A DNA stretch of 64,000 bases from Entonaema liquescens (taxonomy: Eukaryota; Ascomycota; Sordariomycetes; Xylariales; Xylariaceae), in NCBI GenBank assembly GCA_902805475.1, contig CADCSX010000023.1, forward strand, positions 1,488,001 to 1,552,000, in the 5' to 3' direction. A program made the position numbers and the translations under genes. Of this stretch, positions 10,111-22,436 are shown piece after piece. Numbering within the stretch: the first letter of the stretch is position 1; each line of letters starts with the position of its first letter. The notes under the pieces were generated by a model. The model was not told the DNA's origin. It searched no databases and worked only from the letters and a program-made list of their open reading frames with translations.

Positions 10111-11693
10111 TTATGGCTGTTCGGTATCGAGAATTGGTTCCGTTCTTGTTTCTGGTACGGGGGCAGTATCTGAGGGCGGTGCATTTGACTGTTGTGTTTC
10201 CTGCTCATCCAACTCGGCTCGCTGGGACGACGATGGGTTCGCCGGGAGGCGATGTAATGTTAAATCTACCGTCATACTGTCTCTATGTCCTCGTACCATG
10301 GGCCAATACTCGCCAAACCCGTCGATCTCAAATCGGCCAGTCCTGAAACTGCCGCGGTGAACAGCCTCGAATAATGCATCGTAGTCGAATGTGTCATCCG
10401 CAATATATAGCCCAGGCTCGCGAATATCTCCACGCCCTGGCACCTTGTTAATCCCGTTGTTGATAGCCCATCGTACCCATTGCCTTGGAAGCGGGATTTG
10501 TGCTGTCAGATACCGATACACGGACTGTAGCTGGCCGTTAGGATGGAAGAAGCGCGCGTCTAAAGGCGGTGCCACTGGTCTTACCCATATGGGCTCTGTT
10601 TTAGTTTCGACTCCATTCATTTCCTTTTCATGGACGTTGGTGTTCTCCTTCTCCTCCTCTCCCATCGTGGCTGCTCTCGCTTCTACGGGTCTCGGCTGCC
10701 GTCGAGCCTGCTGCTCTTCATCATGTATGATTTCCAGATCCGCCGCAGGGTTCTCAAATATTGAAGCAGCTCGATTCAAGAAATGAGCTGCAGTGTGGCG
10801 AGCGGTACGGACTGCTCTGTAGACGATTCTACGGTTAGCAACAGGAACAGCACGCCGCCGGTTGGCCGGAGGACCTGCCACAAGACCGTGTTGGGGAGCC
10901 GGCGCCTCTGGGAGAACTTCAGGGTGAATGGCGGCGCGGGGCTGGTCCTGAGGCAACAGTGCCAGGGTAGCCCGTTGGTGGTCTCTTCCCCCCCGGGCTC
11001 GGATGAAATTCTCTTTATTTCCCTCTAACCAAGCGTCAAGGGCCTCCTTGGTGGGCAGCGCAGAAACGCCGTATTTACTGATTCAACTTTATCAGTTTGC
11101 TTCATAACTATAGGGCTCCATTTATAGACATATTGAAAGGCACTAGGTTGCGGGTTGAGAGGAGAAAGGAGGGTTTGGGATCAAGTGAGTGGGAAGCGAT
11201 CTTGAAGTGGGGTGGAAAAAAAGGAGGTGGAGAAAACTTGGTGATTCAACATTGCCAATGGGCTAAGAAAGACATGCTAAGGGTATTGGTGTCTAGGATA
11301 GATTTGGATATAGGGGTATGAAAGGCGAGAAGCTGACAAGATAACTTACTCAACATGTTCAAATAGAGACTTAGTTGCTATAATTGTGTCCACGTCATTG
11401 CTGCTTCGACCCTTGGCGGAAACCTGGTTAGAAGAATTGGTTGTAGGTATAGTGAAGAATACTACCGGCAAGGGTTGTTTCAATTTGGTAGTTAGGCTGC
11501 GACGACGAATAATGGTTTTAGGAGGTGGTGAATGAGGGCGGAATGGATCGGTTCTCTTAAACGGATCACTTAGTTTCTGTCTTTTCGAAGAAGGCTCTTC
11601 AATAGAATGTTCGGCCCCCGACTGTGATTGTTCGGGGGTTTCTTGTGCTGCGGCTTCTAGTTCAGCCTTGCGCTTTCTAGTAAGAGGAGGCAT
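10111..11693 (-). CDS. Orphan protein with nuclear-localisation-like N-terminus
   Basis: Exons 11693-11350 and 11077-10111 give 436 residues. The 272 bp intron (GTAAGT..ATCAG) joins LFEHV to DKYGVSALPTKEALDAWLEGN in phase; without it the second exon has no ATG, its longest internal start being TTG. The N-terminus is basic and Ser/Pro-rich with PPLTRKRKAE (2-11) and SSKRQK (35-40), which look like nuclear localisation signals. The WLEGN motif is at 131-135. A basic helix-like block (ANRRIVYRAVRTARHTAAHF) precedes FLNRAASIFENPA (about 214-226). The C-terminal part has an ordered-looking domain with YRYLTAQIPLPRQWVRWAI, then FEIDGFGEYWPMVRG (WPMVRG at 373-378) and a hydrophilic tail. I do not recognise a family. 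It resembles the protein at 6285-7655 in several short motifs in the same order. The intron is longer than most here. Confidence 0.6.
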
Positions 11694-13115
11694 CGTAAAT
11701 TAATGTTGAGTTTAAAAGTCTTAAGAGAAACTTTGCGTTGATGGGAAGGAAGAGGTACTTTGAAGTAAGAAGGATGATGGATTTGTGCCGGCAAGCTGTT
11801 TGCTTGTTTTGTTGTTGATGGCGATGGAATTAAATTGTTGCCTAAGTTGTGGGAGGAAGAAAAAGAAAGAGGTTGCACTGGTGGCAGGAGATCTGTCTTT
11901 AAATATTAAGTTGGTAGGAGCTATGGGAAGGTACGACTGCAGTGAGTAGATCGTGACACCCGTCGTAGCTTAGGTAGTTGCGTGGCAACAGAGAAGGATA
12001 AAGTTTGTCTTCATCGCAACTACCTAAACTATCGTTGCTATGTACTATGTATGTACTAGAATGCTTGTATTACTTACATATGTACATGTAGGTAGTTGGT
12101 TCAGTGCTTCAGGGCTCAACATGGAGTTTCCATAGATACGTGTAGGCTACCTACCTAGGTGGTTTGGATTTATACCTTAGGTACTTAAGTACATATATTT
12201 ATTCACTTGCATCTTTCTAAATGCTTTAATGGTAACGCCTATAAGTTGCCTGTATGTTACCAAAGTGATACTTGATCCAAATTCAACACGAGGAGTCCCT
12301 TCGTTACCTGCAGTATTGGTACTCTGCACATTACCTAGGTGTAGTTTCTTGTAGCGCCCATTCTCCTTAACAACAGAGTCACAACGTAAAGCGGTAGAGT
12401 TTAGATACAGCTAGAACTTCAGATGAAGGAAAGTCTTAAGGGGGTATGTTACCTACCTATATAGTTACCTAGATTTGCAATACTATCGTTAACTACAGCA
12501 CGGTTTGTTTGATTTACTTTAAATCCTTAATACAAATCATCAAAAAAACTACATACTAAAAAGGCACTTTAAAATTCAAGTTACATACCATGTAAAAAGT
12601 ACGAAGATGTCATGGCGAATATCAATGTTGTCACTTGATAAGGAAGCAACTTTAGCTATGTATCTTAAATGCCTACTTACAATATACCTAAAGCTGGAAT
12701 AAGCGTTGTGGATTCAGGTTTGCCTAATGTACTAACTACGAAATTTTGGAAATGGAAGCATTTGACAGCTGACAGAGTTTCTACAAATAGTGTAACTTAG
12801 TAGTCATTGTGTCAGTGCTGTTTCGCGGAAACTCTTCTCGAATCAGCATTGAAGTTGGGAATGGGAACGTTTGCTTGTCAAAACGGGGTTGTGATAATTA
12901 CACCAGTATATATATCACGGTGGTTTCATAACTCTGTTGATAAGGTCATATATCACAGAGACAAGAACTGGACGAGTATCGTAGCAGAGCCATCTAATTC
13001 ATCTATCTCGTGACTTTTTAGACCAGCCGTTCGTACAGGGGTATGTCCTCTCAATATTCCGTATCTAGTAGGCTTGCTCAACATCCTGATCAATTATTTT
13101 ATTTTATTTCCCCCT
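11694..13115. other. Intergenic, AT-rich
   Basis: It holds many short TACCTA/TAGGTA words (12050-12180, 12440-12480) but no longer repeat unit and no supportable gene. Confidence 0.5.
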
Positions 13116-14973
13116 TTAATCGTCACCACCACCCAGTCCAGGCGCTCCCACTTGCTGGGCCTTCTTCGCGCTGCAGATGTCATCAACTCTCAATAAGAGA
13201 CAAGCGGCCTATAACGATAATTAGTAAAGTGACGTCAATAGAACAATTATGGAAAACTTACTTCTATGGCGGTCTTGATACTCTGGAGCTTGATAGCCTC
13301 AGGCTCCCAGATGCCATATTCCTGCATGTCCACGATTGATCCGGTATCTCCGTTGATACCCCACGAGCTCTTCCCTTCTGCTTGCTTAGCACGAAGCTCG
13401 GTCAGGACCCTCACGGGACTGGCACCGGCATTCTGTACTAGGGTTCGAGGAATAACCTCTAAAGCGTCGGCAACCGCCTTGTATGGCCATTGCTGTACGC
13501 CTTCGATATTCCTCGCTAGTTGGTTCAGCCGTACTGAGACAGCCATTTCTGTAGCTCCACCACCCGGAGATAGTCTGGGGTGGAACATAACGTTGCGGGC
13601 TACTCCCATGGCGTCTTGGAGGTTTCGCTCTATCTCGTTCAAGATATCCTTGGAAGGTCCTCGAAGCAGAATTGTGCACGCCTTAGGCGTTTTGCACTGG
13701 GTGAGGAAGGTGAAGTACTCATCACCAATCTTCTCGATTTCGAATAGGCCGCACTTGGTTCCGATATCCGATTCTTGAAGATCGTCCACTCTGTTCACGA
13801 TGGTGGCACCAGTCGCACGAGCTATTCTGTTGTTGTCCGTCTTCCTAACTCTACGCAGCGCGGTGACGTTTGCCTTCACGAAATAGTGTTGCGCAAGATC
13901 CGACACACCCTTCTCTGTAATAACTAGATCAGGCTTGAAGGCCAAAATGGACTCACACATAGCCTTAACCTGCTCCTCTTCGATCTGTAGAATACGGTTC
14001 CAGTCCTCCTCCTTTGTAATTTCGATATTAGTCTGAGATTCACCCTTCTTATACTCTAACGGGCAGTCGAGCAAAACGATTCTGGGGTTCTCGATCTTCC
14101 TTCGCATCTTAGGGTGAGTAATATCCTTGTTGAGCATTACGCCGTCCAAGACTCTGCTGTCCTCAATCTCACCACCCGGAACCTTCTCCACGCGGGCATA
14201 TCGCTTGATGTCGACTTCTCGCTTGCCATTTCCAGCTTCCCAGGTGACCGTCCGGACAGCATTGAGAGCTAAACTGCACATCAAATCTGACCACCTCGAG
14301 ACAAATTTGGTGCCGATGGAAGAAGAGATTAGGCTGAACATAGCCTTGTCGTCGTTGATGTCTATGGGTAGGGATATCTCGTCGATAATCTCTAGCGCAT
14401 CCTTGAGAGCACGCTTGAAGGCGGAAATGATAACGACTGGGTGTATATTTCGCTCTAGTTGCGGGAGGGCATATGCTAGGATCTCACCAGCTGGCTTATA
14501 GTTAGCCCCACGGGTTTCCCTTTTGCCATATACAATTTTACTGACCTAGAATGATAACCGTTGTCGTGCCATCGCCGACTTCCTCGTCTTGCGTCCTGCT
14601 AAGCTCGATCATGCTCTTCGCGGCGGGATGTGATACTTCGATTTCTCGTAGGATAGCGTGTCCGTCGTTGGTAAGGACAATACCGCCCATAGGATCCAAC
14701 AACATCTTCAGCATGGCCTTGGGACCGAGACATGATCGAATAATATCGGAGACGCTAAAACTAGGGTTTAGCAACGAAAACTTGAGGGTCGATAGGTTAA
14801 AAGGAAATCATACGTCTTCGCAGCTGCGATGTTAGATAACTGGGCTTTTCGTCCTGTCTGTCTATCACCACTTTGGGTGTCTGGGTTGAGAATAGTTAGT
14901 AGTTATTTCCCACATTTGCCCAAGCTTAGCTTTTATGGAGGGGCTCACTCATAACCAACACGGGGGCCTGCAT
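13116..14973 (-). CDS. CCT3: T-complex protein 1 subunit gamma (CCT3 chaperonin subunit)
   Basis: Five exons: 14973-14949, 14880-14814, 14754-14546, 14490-13262 and 13208-13116, giving 540 residues, the usual length for this subunit. The start gives MQAPVLVMN, the conserved gamma-subunit N-terminus. The group II chaperonin ATP site is clear: SCLGPKAMLKMLLDPMGG, VLTNDGHAILREI and EEVGDGTTTVIIL. The apical domain contains DCPLEYKKGESQTNIEI, and the equatorial domain returns with LSPGGGATEM and GINGDTGSIVDM. It ends in a Gly-rich acidic tail (GLGGGDD). The product is one of eight paralogous subunits of the cytosolic TRiC/CCT ring that folds actin, tubulin and WD-repeat proteins using ATP. Every intron join restores conserved sequence, including NIAAAKT-VSDIIRSCLG across exons 2-3. 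No frame breaks. Confidence 0.98.
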
Positions 14974-16727
14974 GTTGAAAGAGGTGCTCTGGCGTTGTGT
15001 TTGGATTCCGATGCTATTAAAATAAACCAGAGTAACGGATACTCAATAACGACTCGCACCAGTAGTAAAACAACAAGTTCCTGGTGAAAAGTGGCGTATC
15101 GCGAAGCTTGCCCCTCTGATATCGAAGGTGTTTTGTCGCCTAGAATTTTTGGAAGCTCCCCCGCGGGAAATGGAAAAGTTATTTCACCGTGCATGAGATC
15201 CACTCTAAACTTACATACCTTAGTAGGCACTAAGGTTACACGGCCATTACCTTATCGACTTGGGGGCCACTTGGTGACCCCTATCGATCCAATCTAGTAC
15301 TTGGTACTAACCTACCCACGTACGAAGTACAAACCTCCATCTAACTCCATCTAACAGGTACCTCAATCTGTGTGCAAACAATGCGCACATACTTAAATTC
15401 GACGTCATGTAGACGCACATACAAAATATCAATACCTTTAAACAATACACTAATGTAGAGGATATTTCAAGATATTTAATGGGTGCCAATGTGGTTGCGT
15501 TTGTGTTGGCGTAGGAGCTCAAGTTTAAACACTCTCTGGCCTACCAAGGTGAGCCTCTGATTAGACTTACAAGAGATACCAGTAATTATCAAGCAAAATA
15601 CCGGTAATAGCTTTGGTAGAGAATTCACTATAGACCACACACATGTCAAGAAATATACCACACGTTATATATCTACCCAAGGCAATGAAGAGTCCTTCTT
15701 AGTCTCCTTATCTAACAAGCCTTCCCAGTCATATTGTCATTCAACACTTACCACAGCACATCATCTTTCAAGGGTATGATAACCCCCTTTCAATACAAAC
15801 CAGCGGAAGCCCTGAATGAATGTAATGCTATAGGCATATTCTTCTAGTCTGCTTGTGGCGGAGGAGTATGGGAGTGGATAGTATGTAACTTGGCATCTGC
15901 TATAAGGATAATCACCTATGTTAAGACCCAAATCATTCGCCATGGCCAAAGACATATATATGATAATGATTGCCGAAACAGATCTTTCCCTGTCCTGCCA
16001 TATACCCTTCTTGCCTTGTGTTTCGAAAAATGCAAAAATAAAAATCGAACTAAGTGTATGAAGCGATCTCAACAGCGGGTAATCCAAAACAGTCCAGAAG
16101 GGCAAAAGTTCTTCTTGACTATCGATGTCACCACTTGACACTCAGTTCGCGAAACCTGTTAGGTTTTTAGCAGATTATAGCCTTTCCTTATGGAACGCCT
16201 GGTATATAGATACCAGTCTACCCTAGTGTTAACTGGCATAACAACAAAAACGTGGTAACGAGTACGGACGATAAACTGATACGAGATATATCAACTATTT
16301 ATATCCGACACTTACGGCCGTACGGTATCCCGCGGATCATTCAATCGCGATATCGTGATACTACTGCATCTCCTTTTTCATCACTTAGGTAGTTTGTGAT
16401 GTATATAGAAGTCGCACCTTCGTAGCTTCAATATATAGTCTCAGTCAATCGGTATAAGAGCAAGCCGACTCATCTTGATTGAGCTACCGTATTCGCATTA
16501 TATTCATTAGACAAGCTAGCGGCCTTATAGATGCTTCAATGGATTAGTTTTTGTTAAGACACAGAAGAGGAGATGGTGATTATGAAAACTTAGCGCTCGA
16601 CGGGTGGACGCCTTGCCTAATCAACAGGAACTTGTATGGGAGATATCCTTTACTGTAGTAGGACCTAGCAAGCACAGACACCCACTCACTCCTGGCATTC
16701 GATAACTGTGACGACCCTGCAGAAACG

Positions 16728-16762
16728 TCTATCGGAATCGCAATCGAAATCGTAATCGAAAT
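16728..16762. repeat. Imperfect ATCGAA hexamer repeat
   Basis: About five imperfect copies of a hexamer of the form AATCGN (as in GGAATCGCAATCGAAATCG) in tandem. Confidence 0.6.
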
Positions 16763-17319
16763 AAAATTTGACATATTACTCGTCCTCTACCTACGTGGTA
16801 GTATCACCCGGCAGGAAGAGGGGGGCGTAAAACATCATGCCACGACAGCCCGCCTACGCGTCGTCGGCAGACGAGTTGACGATACCAGGCTCACCATCTG
16901 CCGGTTGCGAACACGAGCGTCGTCGTCCGATACTGCACGATCCGGTACATATCTGGCCCAGAAACAAGCGACGCGACAATAGTAACAGTAATATTCCAAG
17001 TTCGTTATACATGCCTAAGCTTATAGTTATAAGTAAGAAAACTCGCAAGATGGATGGGGAGAGAGAGACTGCTGCTGCACACACGCCACCCGCCACGGTA
17101 GCAGAGTGATGACCTCCAAGTAAGACCAGCGTGGCATCGGCGGGGGCCCCCATCGCATCGCAGGTACAAGGCCAGCGATCTCGGACGCTCGCCCACGCTC
17201 ACGCCAACCGACAGACAGCAACGGCAAGGTGCATACGCAGCCGGTCTCCTGACTTGCTCTTCTCCCTGCAAAGCAGGTACATACATACATGAAGTTGGGC
17301 GAAAGAAACAGGCCAGCAG

Positions 17320-17398
17320 CGTACATACACACATACATACATACATACATACATACATACATACATACATACATACATACATACATACGCATACATAT
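17320..17398. repeat. (CATA)n microsatellite
   Basis: A near-perfect tetranucleotide array of roughly 17 units. It creates long repetitive open frames on both strands (MYVC/YIHT repeats) that are not genes. Confidence 0.95.
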
Positions 17399-20300
17399 GT
17401 ACGCGCTTTCTTACCACCCAGTGCCGTTGCCGGGAGACGGCATAAAACGGACGGAGCGTTCGTTCTGCGCAAAGACGCTTTCCGATCGCGATTCGGGTGG
17501 CTGCTGGCCTCTCTCTGCCATCGAGAAGGGTGCGCGCACTCTACGCTGCTTTGCCGGTGGTGTCACAGACAAGGCACATTTACCCGTTTTGAAAAAGAAA
17601 GAAAGGAGCCAATGTCATGGAGTGAGCCCGTGTGCTCCTTGCTACACCACCTCATGCGGAGCGACCAGATGTTAGCCAGCTCCGTGCGCTTTTCGAACGA
17701 AAGTTCGGAGCGCACAAGTCATACGCTAGGTGCTACCACCATTCGGTCGACTTACGGGTTCGGAGCCCAGTCGCCTCTTTCAGGGGGTTTTCCCAAATAA
17801 GGGGGAAGGAGGAAGGGGACCCTATCTACCTATCTACCTATCTAGCTAAGGCTTAGGACAAGACAGGCTCGAAGATTCGATGGCATTGACGCAGGACAAC
17901 TCAGGAGATCCCGTGCTGTATAGGCCGACCAGACCACCTCTTCAGCTCGCATATACTTGCTCAATGATCCCCGCGCTTCGTTAGTTAGCTCCTTATTGAT
18001 TCTAGTAAGGGCAGACTTATTTTGTTTTGTTTTTCCCAAACACCACAGCATGGCCTGATTATTACAATCCTTCGTTGGGTTTAGGCGCCGATTGGAGACT
18101 GGCCAACGGGCCATAATAATGGCAGGGTATAATGCTTCCTTTGAACGCTACCCGAAGAATATATGCCTCTCGCTACGCAGACAGGCCACTCTTCCTCGCG
18201 GCTATACCCAGTGGGATTTGCTATCGCGCCATTAAGACCCAGTGGCAAAGGCCCAAAGGCTCGCACGCGAATGGATTCTCTTTAGGGGTTGCTTGCCATA
18301 CGTAGTTTGCTATTTCCGGCGCATAAAAGCCAATGTGTGTGTGCTTACATAGTGCAGCATTCTTCGGCAGCGCGATTCCGTGCTTGGAACAGGGCCTGAC
18401 TTTACGGACATTTACAAACGGTTGGACACATTAGATGCGCTATAGTATATCCCTTCCTCGGGAAACCGCAGTGCCATGTTACCAGCGATACGTCTGTGTC
18501 GGGGATAGCTCCTGTCCGTTGGAATGGGAGTAGTGAAGTGACGCGCGAGGAACCTCCCGTGTGCCAGCCGGACGGTACCTAATGAACCAATTCTCATTGC
18601 AAAGCCCGAAACTTAAGCGCCTTAGATCGTGTTCGGAGACGGCAAGAAGATGTTTTAATACTAACACCAATATAGCGTTAATATTTCGGGATTAGCATGT
18701 TTTTTTTTTCCTTACTAGGGATCTGAGGCCATCGCCCGCCCTTACGGACCCTCAGCAGGTAGCCGCTGAGGCAAGGGATTCGGGCAACGGTAATGCATGG
18801 CGTGTCAACGTCTCATCAGAAACATGCGCCTGTACGATCCCAGAGTCCTTAGCGAGGTGAGAGCTACTAGTAAACGTTAGGGGCGCGTTCCCCCCAAGCT
18901 CTGCGCCATGCAACCCATAGGTTGGTTATATGAGAAATTGGAACCATCGCGCCGGTGCGGGGGAGGCCAATGAGAGGATGATTCTAGGATCCTACCATGT
19001 TACCACGCACGGCAAGCCACATTTGGGTAGCTTAATGCATTAAGTCGACGCTGGCGTGCCCGTAAAGCAAGACATGCGTGTCTATGTATGCGACAAAGTA
19101 TCGCAGCCACGTTGGGAATAACGTGTAGGTGACATCGAGATGGGCGTTGTGGCCACTAGTGGCGGACAATGTTGCAGTTCTCCATGTTCTCGAACATGAA
19201 GATTTTTTTGCTGCTAGAGAAAAGCAAACATTACAATGCAGACCTGAGGCATATACGATACCTTGTATGGATACCGGAGTCGGCCAGTTGACACATAAAA
19301 TTTCTGCCTTACCATGGAGCTGTAACTCTGTGGTACTGTCTTCTGTCGGCTAGAGAGTCGGTTCAGAACCCTATCAGTAACAGAGAGCACCATATCATCG
19401 TGATCCTACGTAGGAACGAAACAGGAATCCAACCAATACAGAATAGGGTTTAGGCGCTACAGATACGTGCAGAGCATGATGCATATAGAATACCTTGCTG
19501 TCTTCTTCTTTTCAATGATTATCAAACGAGGCGTTCGATCGACAGGCAATGACGTGCCTAGGATATGGTGTAACGGCCTGTTTCGCCTTATCACGTCTAC
19601 GCCAGCCTGCATATCTCCTTGACATGCTACCATTTGAAGTGTGATGGCTCGTTTCCGAGGCTAGAGCGGGCTTAAGTGACGGGGACGGGAATGAGACGGT
19701 TTGCGAAAAGGGAACCTAAGCGGTCGTGTCACAAAAAAAGGGCGATCACCGGTGATATTAGAGATTGCGTGCAGTAAGGCAGTAGAATATTGCAATTTGC
19801 ACGGCAAGCTGCGCGAGGCAAAAGGTAGATTATCGTTACCAGCCATCTTAGCTCCATAAGACAGAATAGATAAATTTTATATACAGTCACACTGCACCTA
19901 GAGTGTGACCAGTAGTCGCCGGCATAGGCAAGAGTCGGCGTATTTATTCGTATAGAGGATTACAGTACATAATAGATGTGACGACGGCTGAATGGATGTT
20001 ATTGTGTAACATGACCTGTCTTCTCTCAGGCAGGCTTGTGTGTGTGTTTATTCTGACTGTCAGGCCTTAGCCTTGAGTGAGTAACCAACGCCTTCGGGGT
20101 TCTTTCAATGGACTGCTGTGGTGCTATGCAGTCTAGAAAGGCCTACAGCTCGGTGTCAGCGGAACCAACAGATTAATACGAAAGACTACATTAGGCCGCT
20201 AGGCATGCAGCGAATTGCCTTATCGAGTTGGCATGAGTTGATATGAGTTAACATGACATGAGCATGAACAATGAGTTAACACTGTGGTTTAGCTAGGTTT

Positions 20301-20813
20301 GCATCGTAGAGCGGATGATGCGACGAGCCGAAGCTTGTGGACAGGATTGAAACAGCTTGAACAGCTTTTGGAGCTATGGGAGCTGTATGATCGTCGTGGT
20401 AGATCGCGGCAGACCAGGTTTCAACCATCGCCATGGGACCGATCTCTTAAGGAGCGCAACCTCGTAATCCGTGATTCGTCCACGTATGGATAGGATTAGA
20501 AAAGTTCGTAGAATTCAACAATTTCATGCGGCTGACGACGACTTTTACATGGTTGATACAAGGGTTGCAATCCTCAATTTCTCACTTTGGAAGGGGAGGG
20601 AGAAGAAGGCTGAGGTTTTTTGACAGCGACATAAGATTCAATGATACGTTAGGGATACATAGTACCTATAGGTTAGGGATAGGCGTACCTTCTATAGCTA
20701 GGTGCATACCTAAGATATGCCAAGAGTATAAAACGCGGGGTTTTAGTTGATGACACTCTAATTCATCAGTTCCGTATTTTTTACATAATCAAAGAAGAAC
20801 GGTACCGAACCAA

Positions 20814-20834
20814 GTACGAAGTACGAAGTACGCA
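20814..20834. repeat. GTACGAA triplicate
   Basis: Three tandem copies of a 7-mer (AGTACGA). The same 7-mer occurs singly near 15318-15328. Confidence 0.7.
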
Positions 20835-22401
20835 TTCTTAACCTGCACGGTATTACTCCATTTCAAACGAATGGTCAACTGGAAGAAGCCGAGATTACTA
20901 GGATTGATACACAACTTTATATAAAGATGCATAGAGTTTAATGTTGTATATCGTATGCCAATATCAGAGTATTGCCAATTACTTTAATTTATTTTTATGC
21001 TTTACTGCTCTTTTTCTTTTCTTTTTTTTTTTTTCAAGCTTATTTCTAGTAGAGCTTCACAACATAAAATCAAGCATAACGAGGCTGTCGTCTTTTCCGG
21101 ACATCCGACAATCCTAGCATTAAAAACACTGCATCGCATACATGCATCATATATAACAATTGAACTTGCATAGCGGGCGTCCACCTTTGGCTTACCGAAG
21201 CACTGGCTTTGACAAGTCATAGTAGGTATAGCTCTAAATTCAACAATCGCATGCAAGACCTTTTGCGTCCAACCATGGATATCTCTGCAACGGACGACAT
21301 GATAAATAAACCCGTATATGCACTTCTATAACTACACCCATACGGGACCTCCACTTATACTAACTACTATACTGTTATATGTATGCATAAGATGAACTCT
21401 TGTAGATAAATATCAATGAATTAACTACCGAATGTAGGTAGTGTAGTTTGAAGTTCGTCTCATAATTAATACTGCTGTTATCTAACTTGGGACGGGGGGC
21501 CATGCCATATTGAATACTTGGACCTGTCTAGAAGGCTTCCTTGGATAAAATTGAAGGGAATCAAAATAATCTATTGGCGATAATACTAGTCGTCATCGTG
21601 AGACTCATTTCCCTACGTAGCCAATCTATAATCTATCTTAATGTAAGAGACGTAAAAGAGACAGGCTCGGACTAGGTCCCATCGTCCAGTGACCCCAGAA
21701 AACGCTAACCAGGCGCACGTGGTAGGGAGAGGTAGGAACTTTGTAAGATACGATAAGTCATGGGTGTATGTATCATGTACCTATGTATGTATCTCTTCGG
21801 TTTCGTTTAAACATGGGTGAAGAGAAAGAAGAAAAGCTCCTTTGACAGGTTTAGCCCCTTATTGGGGGCCGCAAGAATAACCCTATTAAGCAAAATCTGT
21901 ATATTGCCCATAATTTCTCGAGATCTCTACTAGCTTAATTTGATTCTAGTCTATAGTCTGTGCCTTAATGTCGACGAATATGAAAAGTGTCAATTGATAC
22001 ATACTACATAGTAGAATCTTCATAACCTGGGGTTCTTCTCTGACAGGGTCAGGGGTGTTTTACTCCGTACCGTGGTCGGCGATACATTTCTAGTTTGGGT
22101 GAATTCCCGATGCGAGAACAGGGATTAATCCCTGGTTATCAGTTAAAAGCTGAGAGTGGGAAAGGGGAGAAGACAAGAAAAAAAAAAAGTCTGGGGTCGT
22201 CAATTCCGCCTTTTCGTTCTACGCGAGTCCGTATATTCCGCAATGGGGTTCATTTGGCGTTCTATTAATTCTATTAAATCAATTAGTCATCGCATCATTT
22301 TAGACTTCAATCGCCTCTTCTAACATAAAATATATAAAATATATTAAAGCATATCACGATGCATACACACTACACTATTTTAGTTGAATTTGCCACTATC
22401 T

Positions 22402-22436
22402 AAGAAGTTTTTTTTTTTTTTAAAAAAAAAATTCTT
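22402..22436. repeat. T14/A10 palindrome
   Basis: AAGAA at 22402-22406, a run of 14 T, a run of 10 A, then TTCTT at 22432-22436. The whole 35 bp can fold as an almost perfect hairpin. Confidence 0.8.

Noticed and set aside
15761..16141. 126-codon minus-strand ORF
   Set aside because: It starts at GTG, lies in AT-rich sequence, and shows no domain, splice signals or repeat of conserved motifs.
17005..17472. Minus-strand and plus-strand ORFs with MYVC and YIHT repeats
   Set aside because: They are produced by the (CATA)n microsatellite and have no other content.
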